Notes under the pieces: generated by a model | Database searches by the model: none | What the model was told of the DNA's origin: nothing | What the model saw: the letters and a program-made list of their open reading frames with translations, nothing else | Source: Lysobacteraceae bacterium | Lineage (GTDB): Bacteria > Pseudomonadota > Gammaproteobacteria > Xanthomonadales > Xanthomonadaceae | Direction of reading: 5' to 3' | NCBI GenBank assembly: GCA_016789405.1 | Contig: JAEUPQ010000004.1 | Location: 124,001 to 188,000 of the forward strand | Length of the DNA stretch: 64,000 nucleotides | Made by a program: the position numbers and the translations under genes | Shown: one piece after another, positions 46,368 to 55,868 of the stretch | Numbering within the stretch: position 1 is the first letter of the stretch | Layout: every line of letters starts with the position of its first letter

Positions 46368-46683
46368 GGCTTGAAGCCCAGCTGGTGCATCGGCGGAATG
46401 AAGTAAGCACAAGCCTTTTTGGGTCGCCGTCATGAGCGACTGGAGGCGGCGCCCAGAAACAGCCACGCCCTTCCGCCCTGCTCGGCCCATTGCCAACGAT
46501 CAAGTGGTGCCACAACCTCGTGCAGGTACAAACAGGCGAAGTGTCCCTGTTCTAGGCTTGTGGCTTACAAGAAACGGTGGCCTTCATGGAATTGAGGAAG
46601 ACACCCCGCTGCGGCCTTGCTCTCAAGCTCTGAAGGCACGCAATCGTTTCTTTGGGCAACAACTCCATCATGGCGTCGGGCGA
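46368..46683. other. Gene-free stretch at the island edge
   Basis: About 316 bases between the receiver gene and the tRNA terminator. No ORF with family support, no repeat of the tRNA 3' end and no integrase remnant could be seen. Confidence 0.6.
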
Positions 46684-46711
46684 CAAAAAACCCCGGATCG
46701 CTCCGGGGTTT
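46684..46711 (-). terminator. Intrinsic terminator of tRNA-Pro
   Basis: On the minus strand, a stem CCCCGGA / TCCGGGG with a 4-base loop is followed by six T residues, 34 bases after the tRNA 3' end. Confidence 0.8.
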
Positions 46712-46744
46712 CAATGACTTATCAGATGTTGCCGGACTTGAATT

Positions 46745-46821
46745 TGGTCGGGGTAGCCGGATTCGAACCGACGACCACCAGTCCCCCAGACTGGTGCGCT
46801 ACCAGGCTGCGCTATACCCCG
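46745..46821 (-). tRNA. tRNA-Pro, anticodon GGG
   Basis: A 77-base cloverleaf including an encoded CCA. The acceptor stem is CGGGGTA paired with TACCCCG, the D-stem is GCGC, the anticodon stem CCAGT/ACTGG encloses loop CTGGGGG (anticodon GGG), and the T-arm is GTTCGAATC. It reads proline codons CCC and CCT. Its 3' end faces the methyltransferase island. Confidence 0.95.
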
Positions 46822-46833
46822 GGTAGGTCGCGC

Positions 46834-46862
46834 ATTGTACTCGTCGCGCGGCTGGCAGGCCA
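46834..46862 (-). promoter_or_regulatory. Possible tRNA-Pro promoter
   Basis: A good -10 (TACAAT, 46834-46839) sits 12 bases before the mature 5' end; the -35 region is not recognisable. Confidence 0.35.
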
Positions 46863-46875
46863 GCCTTGCGGACGA

Positions 46876-47232
46876 TCAACGCTTGAGAAGCAGCAGGACT
46901 TCTTCGAGCTCCATCCGCACCTGGCGGATGATCTGCGAGCTCATGGCGGATTCCTGCTTGGCGCCATCGCCATCCAGGCGCAGGCGCGCGCCGCCGATGG
47001 TGTAGCCCTGTTCGTACAGCAGGCTGCGGATCTGCCGCACCATCAGCACGTCGTGGCGCTGGTAGTAGCGGCGGTTGCCGCGGCGCTTGACCGGCTTGAG
47101 GCTGGGGAATTCAGTCTCCCAGTAGCGCAGCACGTGCGGCTTGACGTCGCACAGCTCGCTGACTTCGCCGATGGTGAAGTAGCGCTTGGCTGGGATCGGG
47201 GGGAGTTCGCGGTTGCTGCCGGGATCAAGCAT
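46876..47232 (-). CDS. MerR-family transcriptional regulator
   Basis: A 118-residue regulator with an N-terminal Mer[36 protein letters not shown] (about 16-47) and [27 protein letters not shown]. The C-terminal part is a short helix with no effector or metal-binding cysteines. It overlaps ihfA by 8 bp. This MerR gene ends the pheST-ihfA cluster in most gamma- and betaproteobacteria, usually followed, as here, by a tRNA-Pro. Its target is unknown. Confidence 0.92.
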   Translation of the reverse strand: MLDPGSNRELPPIPAKRYFTIGEVSELCDVKPHVLRYWETEFPSLKPVKRRGNRRYYQRHDVLMVRQIRSLLYEQGYTIGGARLRLDGDGAKQESAMSSQIIRQVRMELEEVLLLLKR

Positions 47233-47527
47233 CGCCGGCTCCCGCGTAGGCCTCGACCCGCTCCTTCAGTTTCTGGCCGGGGCGGAAGGTGACGACGGTC
47301 CGGGCGGAGATCGGGATCTCCTCCCCGGTCTTGGGGTTGCGGCCGGGCCGCTGGTTCTTGCGGCGGAGATCGAAATTGCCGAAGCCGGAGAGCTTGACCT
47401 GGCGTCCCTGCTCCAGCGCCTCGCGGAGCACGTCGAAGAACGCGTCCACGAATTCTTTCGCCTCGCGCTTGTTCAGACCGACCTCGTCGAACAGGCGTTC
47501 CGCCATTTCTGCCTTGGTCAAAGCCAT
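47225..47527 (-). CDS. ihfA: Integration host factor subunit alpha
   Basis: A 100-residue DNA-bending protein of the HU/IHF family, partner of IhfB. Helical N-terminus ([22 protein letters not shown]), then the signature [22 protein letters not shown] (about 47-68), which includes the intercalating Pro in the DNA-contacting arm. It is in its conserved place after pheT. Confidence 0.97.
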   Translation of the reverse strand: MALTKAEMAERLFDEVGLNKREAKEFVDAFFDVLREALEQGRQVKLSGFGNFDLRRKNQRPGRNPKTGEEIPISARTVVTFRPGQKLKERVEAYAGAGDA

Positions 47528-47594
47528 CCGTTTCCCCCAAAACGTGCCCGGTGAACTGCGCGAGGCGGCCGGCGAAACCGGCCACCTGGCCGGC

Positions 47595-49997
47595 TCACGA
47601 GCGGATTTCCGCGCCGTGTTGCCCGCGCAGCGCGGCGATGACTTCAGCCACCACCTGATCGACTTCGCGGTCGGTCAGAGTGCGTGATTCTTCTTGGAGA
47701 ATCAAGCCCATAGCGAGGCTCTTGCATCCGGTTTCGACCCCCTTGCCGACGTAGCGGTCGAACAGCGTCAGCGCCCGCAGGGACGGGCCTGCGGCGGCGC
47801 GGACGCTGGCTTCCAGGGCCGCCCACGGCACCGCGTCTGCGACGACGAACGCGAGGTCCCGGCGGACGGACGGATAGGGGCTGAGGCCGGTGGCGACGGG
47901 CAGCGCGCGACGCTGCAGCGGCGCCAGGTCGGCCTCGAAGGCGACCACCGGGGCGTCGAGGTCCAGCACCTTCTGCAGCCGGGGATGGAGCTGGCCGATC
48001 CAGCCGATCACGGCCTCGCTGTCGCCGTCGACCCGCAGGACATCCGCCGACCGGCCCGGGTGCCCCCAGGCCGCCTGCGACGGCCGGAACGCCAGCCGGG
48101 CACCGGCCGCTGCCGCCAGGGCTTCGAGATCGCCCTTGATGTCGTGGAAATCGACCGGGCGCGCGGGCACGCCCCACTGCTCGGCCTGCACGTCGCCGCA
48201 GGCCACCGCCGCGATCCGGCGGGTTTCCAGCGGCGCCTCGCCCGCAGCGCGGGCACGGAAGGTCTTGCCGACCTCGAACAGGCGCAGGCGACGCTGCTGG
48301 CGCGCCGCATTGCGGCCCAGCGCGGCGACCAGGCCCGGCAGCAGCAGCGTGCGCATCACGCCCAGTTCGGCGCTCAGCGGATTGGCGAGCGGCACACCGC
48401 CGTCGGTGGCCTGCCAGGTGTCGAGCAGGCCGGCATCGACGAAGGCGTAGTTGATGGTTTCGAGGTACTCGCGGGCGACCATCTGCCGACGCAGCGTGGC
48501 CTCGTCGAGCACGGTCTCGCTCTGCACGGCGATGCGCGTGGCACCGCCCGGCAGCGTGGTCGGGATGGCGTTGTAGCCGTGGATGCGCGCGATTTCCTCG
48601 ATCAGGTCTTCCTCGATCGCGATGTCGAAGCGGCGCGTCGGCGCGGTGACGGTCCAGCCATCGGCAGTCGCGTCCACGCCCAGACCGAGCGCGCGCAGGA
48701 TGCGTTCGACCTCGGTGTCGGCCACCTGCACGCCCAGCACGCGGGCGAGGCGCGCACGGCGCAGCACGACGACCTGCGGCTTGGGCATGTCGGCATCGCG
48801 CACGACATCGATGATCGGGCCCGGCACGCCGCCGGCGATGTCGAGGATGAGCCGGGTCGCGTATTCGACGGCGATGCGCGGCAGTTCCGGATCGACGCCG
48901 CGCTCGAAACGATGGCCTGCGTCGGTGTGCATGCCGAGCTTGCGGCTGCGGCCGATGATCGCCGACGGAACCCAGTGCGCGGCTTCCAGGAACACGTTGC
49001 GGGTCGCGTCGGTCACGCGGGTGTCGTGCCCGCCCATGATCCCGCCCAGCGCGACCGCGCGCGCGGCACGACCGCCGGTGCTGTCGGAGACGACCAGGAA
49101 ATCATCGTCCAGTTCGACGGTGCGACCATCGAGCAACTTCGCCTGCTCGCCTGCACGCGCCGGACGCACGACGACGGGTGCCTGCAGCGTGTCCTTGTCG
49201 AAGGCGTGCATCGGCTGGCCGAGTTCGAGCATCACGTACTGGGTGACGTCGACGAGGAAGCTGATCGGGCGCACGCCGCTGCGACGCAGGCGCTCGGCCA
49301 TCCACACCGGTGTCGGCACCGTCGCGTCCACGCCATCGATCACGCGACCGGCGAAACGCGGCACCTTCGCGCCCGCGTCGAGTTCGACGGCCAGCACGGC
49401 GTCGCTCGCCGCCGGCACCGGGTCGGCCTGCAGCGGCTCGACCTGGCTGCCGAGCGCAGCGGCGACGTCGAAGGCGATGCCGCGCACACCGAAGCAGTCG
49501 GCGCGGTTGGGCGTGAGTTTCAGTTCGATCGCGGCGTCGGGCAGGCCGAGGTAATCGGCGAGCGGTGCACCGATCGGCGCGTCGGCCGGCAGTTCGAGCA
49601 GGCCGGAGGCATCGGCATCGATGCCGAGTTCCTTCGCCGAGCAGAGCATGCCGTTCGATTCGACGCCGCGCAGTTTCGCAGCCTTGATCGTCAACTCGCC
49701 GACCTGCGTGCCGATGGTGGCGAGCGGCGCGAGCAGGCCCGGACGCGCGTTCGGCGCGCCGCAGACGATCTGCAGAAGACCACCGGTGCCGGCATCGACC
49801 TGGCAGACCTGCAAGCGGTCGGCTTCGGGATGCTTCGCGCACTCGACGATGCGCGCGACGACCACGCCGTCGAGCGCGGCGCCGAGCACCGTCAGTTCCT
49901 CGACTTCCAGGCCGATGGCGGTCAGCGTCGCTGCGAGCTGCTCGCGCGAGGCGTCGGTCTTCACATGTTGACGCAGCCAGTTTTCGGAGAATTTCAT
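47595..49997 (-). CDS. pheT: Phenylalanyl-tRNA synthetase beta subunit
   Basis: An 800-residue subunit of the alpha2-beta2 synthetase. It has an N-terminal EMAP/tRNA-binding domain (about 40-150), B3/B4 editing domain (about 210-380), B5 domain (about 405-475) and a C-terminal anticodon-binding ferredoxin-like domain (about 700-800, [15 protein letters not shown]). It is separated from pheS by 159 bases that hold a palindromic element, more than usual for this gene pair. Confidence 0.97.
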   Translation of the reverse strand: MKFSENWLRQHVKTDASREQLAATLTAIGLEVEELTVLGAALDGVVVARIVECAKHPEADRLQVCQVDAGTGGLLQIVCGAPNARPGLLAPLATIGTQVGELTIKAAKLRGVESNGMLCSAKELGIDADASGLLELPADAPIGAPLADYLGLPDAAIELKLTPNRADCFGVRGIAFDVAAALGSQVEPLQADPVPAASDAVLAVELDAGAKVPRFAGRVIDGVDATVPTPVWMAERLRRSGVRPISFLVDVTQYVMLELGQPMHAFDKDTLQAPVVVRPARAGEQAKLLDGRTVELDDDFLVVSDSTGGRAARAVALGGIMGGHDTRVTDATRNVFLEAAHWVPSAIIGRSRKLGMHTDAGHRFERGVDPELPRIAVEYATRLILDIAGGVPGPIIDVVRDADMPKPQVVVLRRARLARVLGVQVADTEVERILRALGLGVDATADGWTVTAPTRRFDIAIEEDLIEEIARIHGYNAIPTTLPGGATRIAVQSETVLDEATLRRQMVAREYLETINYAFVDAGLLDTWQATDGGVPLANPLSAELGVMRTLLLPGLVAALGRNAARQQRRLRLFEVGKTFRARAAGEAPLETRRIAAVACGDVQAEQWGVPARPVDFHDIKGDLEALAAAAGARLAFRPSQAAWGHPGRSADVLRVDGDSEAVIGWIGQLHPRLQKVLDLDAPVVAFEADLAPLQRRALPVATGLSPYPSVRRDLAFVVADAVPWAALEASVRAAAGPSLRALTLFDRYVGKGVETGCKSLAMGLILQEESRTLTDREVDQVVAEVIAALRGQHGAEIRS

Positions 49998-50032
49998 GCG
50001 TTGAAACCCTTGTTTCGCCCTGGGGTGGGCTG

Positions 50033-50151
50033 TAGGGCGGGCTCAAGCCCGCCGTTGTGATCTTCCAAACATGCCGACATCGATCAAAGCGGCTTCGCTT
50101 CACGAGCGGTGCAAACGGTGACGCCGTAATGGCGGGCTTGAGCCCGCCCTA
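50033..50151. repeat. Inverted repeat element in the pheS-pheT gap
   Basis: TAGGGCGGGCTCAAGCCCGCC (21-bp arm, 50033-50053) and its inverted copy at 50131-50151 flank about 77 bases. Each arm is itself a hairpin (GGCGGGCT/AGCCCGCC). It is REP-like and would sit in the pheST message. Confidence 0.75.
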
Positions 50152-50156
50152 TGCCG

Positions 50157-51173
<1,017 letters not shown>

Positions 51174-51185
51174 TCAGCCGCAAAA

Positions 51186-51220
51186 ACGAACATGGGGAAG
51201 GACTTGCGCCCTTCCCCATG
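51186..51220 (-). terminator. Terminator/attenuator hairpin between rplT and pheS
   Basis: On the minus strand an 11-bp perfect stem (CATGGGGAAGG / CCTTCCCCATG, loop 8) is followed by TTCGTTTTTG. It lies 34 bases before pheS, in a leader where E. coli pheST is attenuated. No clean Phe-rich leader peptide upstream of the hairpin was found. Confidence 0.65.
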
Positions 51221-51282
51221 CATGGTTCGATGTCTCTCGCGCCGAACCTGCACCGGAAGGTGCGGGCTCGGGGAGGAATCAG

Positions 51283-51642
51283 TTATGCCGCGAGCGCGCT
51301 CTTCGCCTTTTCAGCCAGCGCGGTAAAGCCCTTCGCGTCGTGCACGGCGATGTCGGCCAGCACCTTGCGATCGAGGGTGATACCGGCCTTCAGCAGGCCG
51401 TTGATGAAACGGCTGTAGCTGATGCCGTTGCTGCGGGCAGCCGCGTTGATACGGGCGATCCACAGCGTGCGGAAATTGCGCTTCTTCTGCTTGCGGCCGA
51501 TGTAGGCGTACTGCAGGGCCTTCGTGACCGCCTGCTTGGCGACGCGGAAGACTTTGCGGCGGGCGTTGTAGTAGCCCTTGGCCTGCTTCAGGATTTTCTT
51601 GTGGCGGCGACGCGCCGTAACACCACGTTTAACTCGTGCCAT
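51283..51642 (-). CDS. rplT: 50S ribosomal protein L20
   Basis: A 119-residue basic protein of the large subunit needed early in assembly. Typical opening [20 protein letters not shown] and core [20 protein letters not shown]. In E. coli L20 represses rpmI-rplT translation through the leader. It is 12 bases after rpmI. Confidence 0.98.
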   Translation of the reverse strand: MARVKRGVTARRRHKKILKQAKGYYNARRKVFRVAKQAVTKALQYAYIGRKQKKRNFRTLWIARINAAARSNGISYSRFINGLLKAGITLDRKVLADIAVHDAKGFTALAEKAKSALAA

Positions 51643-51654
51643 TGTTCAGTCTCC

Positions 51655-51852
51655 TCACAAATACGGAAGCATGCGGTCCAGACGGCCTGCGTCCTCGGCA
51701 CGAACATGGTTCGTCTGCCGCAGGTTGCGCTTCCGCTTGGTCGCTTTCTTGGTGAGGATGTGGCTCTTGTTGGCGTGGCCGCACTTGTATTTGCCGGAAG
51801 CAGTCTTCCGGAAGCGCTTGGCCGCCGCCCGATTGGTCTTGATCTTGGGCAT
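51655..51852 (-). CDS. rpmI: 50S ribosomal protein L35
   Basis: A 65-residue basic protein ([20 protein letters not shown] start; [20 protein letters not shown] core). It now begins its own transcription unit: the upstream gene is not infC but the lipase effector cassette, and a promoter lies at 52031-52059, leaving a leader of about 170 bases. Confidence 0.98.
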   Translation of the reverse strand: MPKIKTNRAAAKRFRKTASGKYKCGHANKSHILTKKATKRKRNLRQTNHVRAEDAGRLDRMLPYL

Positions 51853-52030
51853 TGGTGAAATTCCTGGGGTCTGAACGAGTACTGGCGTGGGCGGCAGCCT
51901 GCGCTGCTCTTTCCGTCCTGCCCTGCCGGTTTAAGGCCGTTGATCCGCAAGGAAAAACCCTGCAGTTCGACGACGGGTCCAATCGTGTCGCGAGGTGTTG
52001 CGTGCCGCATCCCGGCGAACCGGGCCGCGC

Positions 52031-52059
52031 ATTATGCCCGCCCCCGGCCTTGGTTGCAA
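52031..52059 (-). promoter_or_regulatory. Sigma-70-type promoter upstream of rpmI
   Basis: On the minus strand TTGCAA (52054-52059) and CATAAT (52031-52036) are exactly 17 bases apart; the -10 matches consensus at five of six positions. It lies downstream of the inserted cassette and just before rpmI. Confidence 0.6.
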
Positions 52060-52111
52060 ACCCGACCACGGCCAATTTCCATGGAAATCATGGATTTGCC
52101 CGGATACGGGC

Positions 52112-53320
52112 TCAGCGCCCCCGGCCTGCGGACACCGTTTCGACCTCGGGCGCGGCCACCTGCGGCGTCGCCTGCGACCGCTGGGCATGCTGGAGGGATT
52201 GCTCGCTGCTCTGCGCCAGCGGCTGTTCGCGCGCGGTCGCTACGTCGACATGGGCGACCCGCTGGGTTTCCGCCTGCTGGCCCTGCACTGCGAAGGCACG
52301 GCGTCCATCCTCGCCGAACACGACCTGGTCGACCCGCTGCAGCCCGCCACGCTGGGCTTCCAGCGCCAGCGCACCCGCGAGGCGTTCCGTCTGCCCGCCA
52401 TCCAGGCCGCGCACCGGTGCCTGCGGCTGCAGGGCATCGAACGACTGCCGGAACAGCGGATTCGCCGGATGGGCCGGTTGGTCCATCCGCGCAGCACGAG
52501 TCTCGAAGTCCTTGCCGAAGACTTTTTCCTGGGCCTCGATCACCGCGTCGATGTAATGCATCTCGACGCCGTGCTTCACCGATTTCACCGGATTGAGCTT
52601 CTGCCAGAAGCCCAGCGGGTCCGGGTCGGGCAATTCGATCTTGTGGCCGACCGCGTCCGGCATGAGGTGGCGGATGATCGGCTTGTTTTCCTGCAGCTCG
52701 GTCAGGATCTCGTTCTGCACGGCGTAGCGGCGGATCAGCCCGCCCTGTTCGGCTTCGCGCTTCACGGCATCGGGATCGAGGCCGACGCGCTCCAGGGTCT
52801 TGTCGTGGACCCCGGCCGCATTGAAGGTGATCGCAGGGGTGTCCGTGGCCACGGCCGCGGCAGCCGCCAGGCCACCGCCCAGCGAATGCCCCGTGATGAC
52901 CATGTCCTGGCCGAAAGCGACCTTGGCCTGTCGGGCCAGTGCCATCGCCTGGTTGTATTGCGAAGTTTCGAATCCGAGACCCTGGCCGAAATTGGTCAGC
53001 CAGTCCTTCGCTTCGTCGGTGCCGCTGTAGGCCAGCACGTGGCGCCCCTGGCCGTCGCCGTAGACCACGGCCAGGAAACCGCTGCTCTGGTTCTTCAGCA
53101 GGGTCGGGTCGATGCCGTTTCGGCGCAGTTCGTCATCGCCCAGCGGCTTCCACTGGCCGACGCCTTCCTGCTGGCCGTTGCGGTCGTAGTCATAGACATC
53201 GCGCATCAGCTTCGCGAGCGTCATGTCCACCGGCAGCGCCGTCTGGCCGCGCACCTCATCGGCGAAGGTCGGTCGCTGCGCCTGTCCCTGCAGGCGGTCC
53301 GGATCGATCCGTGCATTCAT
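52112..53320 (-). CDS. Class 3 lipase-type X-T4SS effector (lipase domain plus C-terminal XVIPCD)
   Basis: A 402-residue protein without signal peptide. Residues about 15-200 are a lipase_3/phospholipase-like alpha/beta hydrolase: LAYSGTDEAKDWLTN and nucleophile elbow VITGHSLGGGLAA (Ser146). A linker region leads to residues about 285-385, an XVIPCD: HPANPLFRQSFDAL, ERLAGALALEAQ, VDQVVFGEDGRRAFAVQG, RVAHVDVATA, then a Gln-rich tail. Such proteins are injected into rival bacteria by X-T4SS and attack phospholipids (family knowledge). It follows the ankyrin lipoprotein by 84 bases, the usual immunity-effector order. ATG 53320 has AAGG and GGGGAGAG upstream. Confidence 0.8.
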   Translation of the reverse strand: MNARIDPDRLQGQAQRPTFADEVRGQTALPVDMTLAKLMRDVYDYDRNGQQEGVGQWKPLGDDELRRNGIDPTLLKNQSSGFLAVVYGDGQGRHVLAYSGTDEAKDWLTNFGQGLGFETSQYNQAMALARQAKVAFGQDMVITGHSLGGGLAAAAAVATDTPAITFNAAGVHDKTLERVGLDPDAVKREAEQGGLIRRYAVQNEILTELQENKPIIRHLMPDAVGHKIELPDPDPLGFWQKLNPVKSVKHGVEMHYIDAVIEAQEKVFGKDFETRAARMDQPAHPANPLFRQSFDALQPQAPVRGLDGGQTERLAGALALEAQRGGLQRVDQVVFGEDGRRAFAVQGQQAETQRVAHVDVATAREQPLAQSSEQSLQHAQRSQATPQVAAPEVETVSAGRGR

Positions 53321-53404
53321 CCTTGCCACTCTCCCCATCTTTGCCCCGGTCTGCCCGGGATGCGCCGGCGACTCGAGCCGGCGGTCAGGAAACCCGATGC
53401 GCGA

Positions 53405-54205
53405 TCAGCGCGTGCCTTCCAGCGGAATGCCCCGTTGGCTCAGCCATGCTTCGACCGCCTCGCGGCGCTTGCGCGTCTCGGCGTTGAGCAGTGCGGTCCG
53501 GGTCATGAACAGGTAGCGCTGGAACGTCGCCCCCTGCGCGTTGCGTGCGTTCGGATCGGCACCGGCGTCCAGCAGATCCAGCGCGCGCGCCGGCTCGTTG
53601 ATCTGGCCGGCCACGTGCAGCGGCGTGTTGCCGAGGCTGTCGGCAAGATTGGGATCGGCGCCTGCGGCGAGCAGCGCGCGGAACTGGGTTTCGCGCTCGC
53701 CCATCAGCGCGGCGCGCAGCGGGCCCGCGCCGGATTCGGGATTGCGCACGTTCGGGTCGACGCCGCGCGCCAGGAGTTCGGCGAGATAGGACGGATCGTT
53801 GGCCATCGCGGCCATGTGCACGACGGTCTCCCCGTCGACGCCCGGCTGTTTCGGGTCGGCGCCCGCTTCGAGCAGTGCCTTGAGGCTGTCCAGCCGCTGG
53901 TTGAGCAGCGCCCACTGCAGCAGGGTGACCTGCTTGTCGCCGCGAGCGGCGAGATCGGTAGCGGGCGCGAGCGTGCGGATGCGGGCGACGTCGCCCTCGG
54001 CGATGGCCTCGGCCAAGGCCGCGACCGCCGGGTCGGGAAACACCTGACTGGGATCCACGCGATGGATTTCTGCTGTTGCGGGCATTGCGGGCTTCTCCTT
54101 GGCGCAAGCGGTGCAGGCAGCGCATGCAGCGATGAGCAGCAGGGCGGCCGGCGCGGTACGTCGAGTCTTGGCACGACCCGGCCGTGCCGGAATCGAATCG
54201 GACAT
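53405..54205 (-). CDS. Ankyrin-repeat lipoprotein, probable immunity protein of the lipase effector
   Basis: A 266-residue lipoprotein. The signal (about 19-35) is unusually cysteine-rich (LLLIAACAACTACAK), so the lipidated Cys is ambiguous. Five or so ankyrin repeats fill about 70-245: TLLQWALLNQRLDSLKALLEAGADP, DGETVVHMAAMAND, GNTPLHVAGQINEPARALDLLDAGADPN. Effectors of the lipase class in secretion-system loci are often paired with periplasmic ankyrin or Sel1 immunity proteins. Periplasmic lipidation fits protection against an incoming phospholipase. GGAGGGAGCAGG precedes ATG 54205. The immunity role is inferred from position. Confidence 0.7.
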   Translation of the reverse strand: MSDSIPARPGRAKTRRTAPAALLLIAACAACTACAKEKPAMPATAEIHRVDPSQVFPDPAVAALAEAIAEGDVARIRTLAPATDLAARGDKQVTLLQWALLNQRLDSLKALLEAGADPKQPGVDGETVVHMAAMANDPSYLAELLARGVDPNVRNPESGAGPLRAALMGERETQFRALLAAGADPNLADSLGNTPLHVAGQINEPARALDLLDAGADPNARNAQGATFQRYLFMTRTALLNAETRKRREAVEAWLSQRGIPLEGTR

Positions 54206-54375
54206 CCCTGCTCCCTCCCCGCCACCTCGGCGTGCGGCGGGTTCGAGCATACCCGGAAGTACGGGCGCGTCACCACCCGCGACCGACCTGGATTCTGCGA
54301 CGCCATGCCGGAAACGAACGCAGCCCGGCGACAGGGCCACCGGGCAGCAGGGTCCGCCACACCTTGTCCGCCCAA

Positions 54376-55275
54376 TCAGGGCGTGGGGGACTCCGGCGGC
54401 AGGGGCTCTGGCTCGACCGCCTCCGCGGAGACCGCGCTTGCGGTATCGGCCGGCGATGGCGCCGGACTGCCCGGGGATGCATCGGCGTCGACCGCAGGCG
54501 TCGCCAGATCGGCCTCGATCGCATCGCCGAGCTTGGCCAGCGCCACATCGATCAATCGTTGATATCCGACATGGATTGCCGGCGTGGCGGCGGTTTCGCC
54601 CCCCTCGACCGAAGGCGGCGCTGCCTCTGTCGGCACGGCCTCCGCCGGCGCGGCTTCAGCCGGCGCAGCCACGGCCGCCGCCGACTCGGGCGCCATCACG
54701 ACAGGAGACGAAATCGCGCGCCCGCGATAGGGCTTGCCGTCCACGACGACGTGCACGGCAGCAATGATGGGCGAAACACCTTCGGGCACTTCGCCAAGCA
54801 CGTATCCCCCCCGGGTATCGTCACCCGAACATGCCACCTTCTGCGTGTTGTTCATCAGGCTTGCGATCGGCCCCATCCTCATCCTTGCCACCATCGCGCG
54901 CAAAGAGGCCGCGCTGTTGATATGCAGGGAAAACGCCGTCAGCTTGACCTCGCGCCCGGCAAGCCGGTCCCCGAATCGAGACGCCAGCATGGCGTGCAGT
55001 TGCAAGGCAAGATCGGGTTCGATGTCGCGCTGGCCGATGCGAACCGAGCCGTACGCGCAATTGGTGATGATCAACGATTCGTTTGCGCTTCTGGCAAGCT
55101 TCGGATCGCGTGCATCGAAGAACCTGTAGGCGTGCACGGTGGGCGTTTCCGGCACGCGGAGCCTCACCTTTGGAAGACTCAAGCCACAAAGCAGCCAGAT
55201 ACTGCTTGCAGCAAGCAAGACGCGAAAAGGGACGCCAAAGCGTCCCTTTTCAAATCGAACAGGCAACCGGGCCAC
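54376..55275 (-). CDS. Anchored protein of unknown function with a Pro/Ala-rich tail
   Basis: Up to 299 residues. One hydrophobic segment (about 17-34), then a domain (about 40-185; VHAYRFFDARDPKLARSANE, LQLHAMLASRFGDRLAGREVKLTAFSLHINS) and an Ala/Pro/Glu-rich tail to the end. I do not recognise the domain. The start is uncertain: the GTG at 55275 lies 12 bases from the infC stop and makes the infC terminator part of the reading frame (residues about 9-17), so an internal TTG or GTG near 55220 may be the real start. It belongs to the cassette inserted between infC and rpmI. Confidence 0.55.
   Translation of the reverse strand: MARLPVRFEKGRFGVPFRVLLAASSIWLLCGLSLPKVRLRVPETPTVHAYRFFDARDPKLARSANESLIITNCAYGSVRIGQRDIEPDLALQLHAMLASRFGDRLAGREVKLTAFSLHINSAASLRAMVARMRMGPIASLMNNTQKVACSGDDTRGGYVLGEVPEGVSPIIAAVHVVVDGKPYRGRAISSPVVMAPESAAAVAAPAEAAPAEAVPTEAAPPSVEGGETAATPAIHVGYQRLIDVALAKLGDAIEADLATPAVDADASPGSPAPSPADTASAVSAEAVEPEPLPPESPTP
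55225..55250 (-). terminator. Terminator after infC
   Basis: AAAAGGGACGC / GCGTCCCTTTT is a perfect 11-bp stem with a 4-base loop, 37 bases after the infC stop, ending in TTTT. It can work in both directions. Confidence 0.8.
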
Positions 55276-55286
55276 GATCGACCCGC

Positions 55287-55811
55287 TTACTTCTTCTTCG
55301 GCGCGATCATCATCACCATCTGCCGGCCTTCGAGGCGCGGACGCGATTCGATGACGATGTCTTCGCCGAGATCGCCTTCGATCCGGTTCGCCATTTCGCG
55401 ACCGAGCTCCATGTGGCTCATTTCGCGACCGCGGAAGCGGATGTTGACCTTGATCTTGTCGCCTTCGGCGAGGAATTCGCGCATCTTGCGAAGCTTGATC
55501 TGGTAGTCGCCTTCGTCCGTGACCGGACGGAACTTGACTTCCTTGATCTCCACGACCTTCTGCTTCTTCTTGGCGGCAGACGCCTTCTTCTGCAGTTCGA
55601 ACTTGAACTTGCCGAAGTCCATGATGCGGCAGACCGGCGGATCCGCGTTGGGCTGGATCTCGACGAGATCGAGGCCTTCGTCCTCGGCCTTGGCCAACGC
55701 TTCATCACGCGACAGGACGCCGATCATCTCGCCGTCGCTGCCGATCACGCGGACGCGCGGAACGCGGATCTCGTGATTCTTGCGGTTCTGCTTTTCCTGA
55801 GGGGTGCTGAT
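55287..55811 (-). CDS. infC: Translation initiation factor IF-3 with an ATC start codon
   Basis: A 174-residue factor that keeps 30S subunits apart and checks start codons. N-domain [20 protein letters not shown], Tyr/Lys linker [19 protein letters not shown]-domain [20 protein letters not shown]. No ATG or GTG fits the family N-terminus ([16 protein letters not shown]). The codon ATC at 55811 does, with GGAGA seven bases before it. E. coli infC uses ATT, and rare starts let IF-3 repress itself, so the same control is likely. A GTG at 55748 would delete 21 conserved residues. Confidence 0.93.
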   Translation of the reverse strand: MSTPQEKQNRKNHEIRVPRVRVIGSDGEMIGVLSRDEALAKAEDEGLDLVEIQPNADPPVCRIMDFGKFKFELQKKASAAKKKQKVVEIKEVKFRPVTDEGDYQIKLRKMREFLAEGDKIKVNIRFRGREMSHMELGREMANRIEGDLGEDIVIESRPRLEGRQMVMMIAPKKK

Positions 55812-55836
55812 ATTGCAATCTCCGAAGAGGAATGAG

Positions 55837-55860
55837 CCGGCGGACCAAAGCGTCCGCCGG
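55837..55860 (-). other. Hairpin between thrS and infC
   Basis: CCGGCGGAC / GTCCGCCGG (9-bp perfect stem, 6-base loop) lies in the 57-base gap. With no T-run it is more likely an mRNA processing or stability element than a terminator. Confidence 0.5.
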
Positions 55861-55868
55861 TGTTGGAA

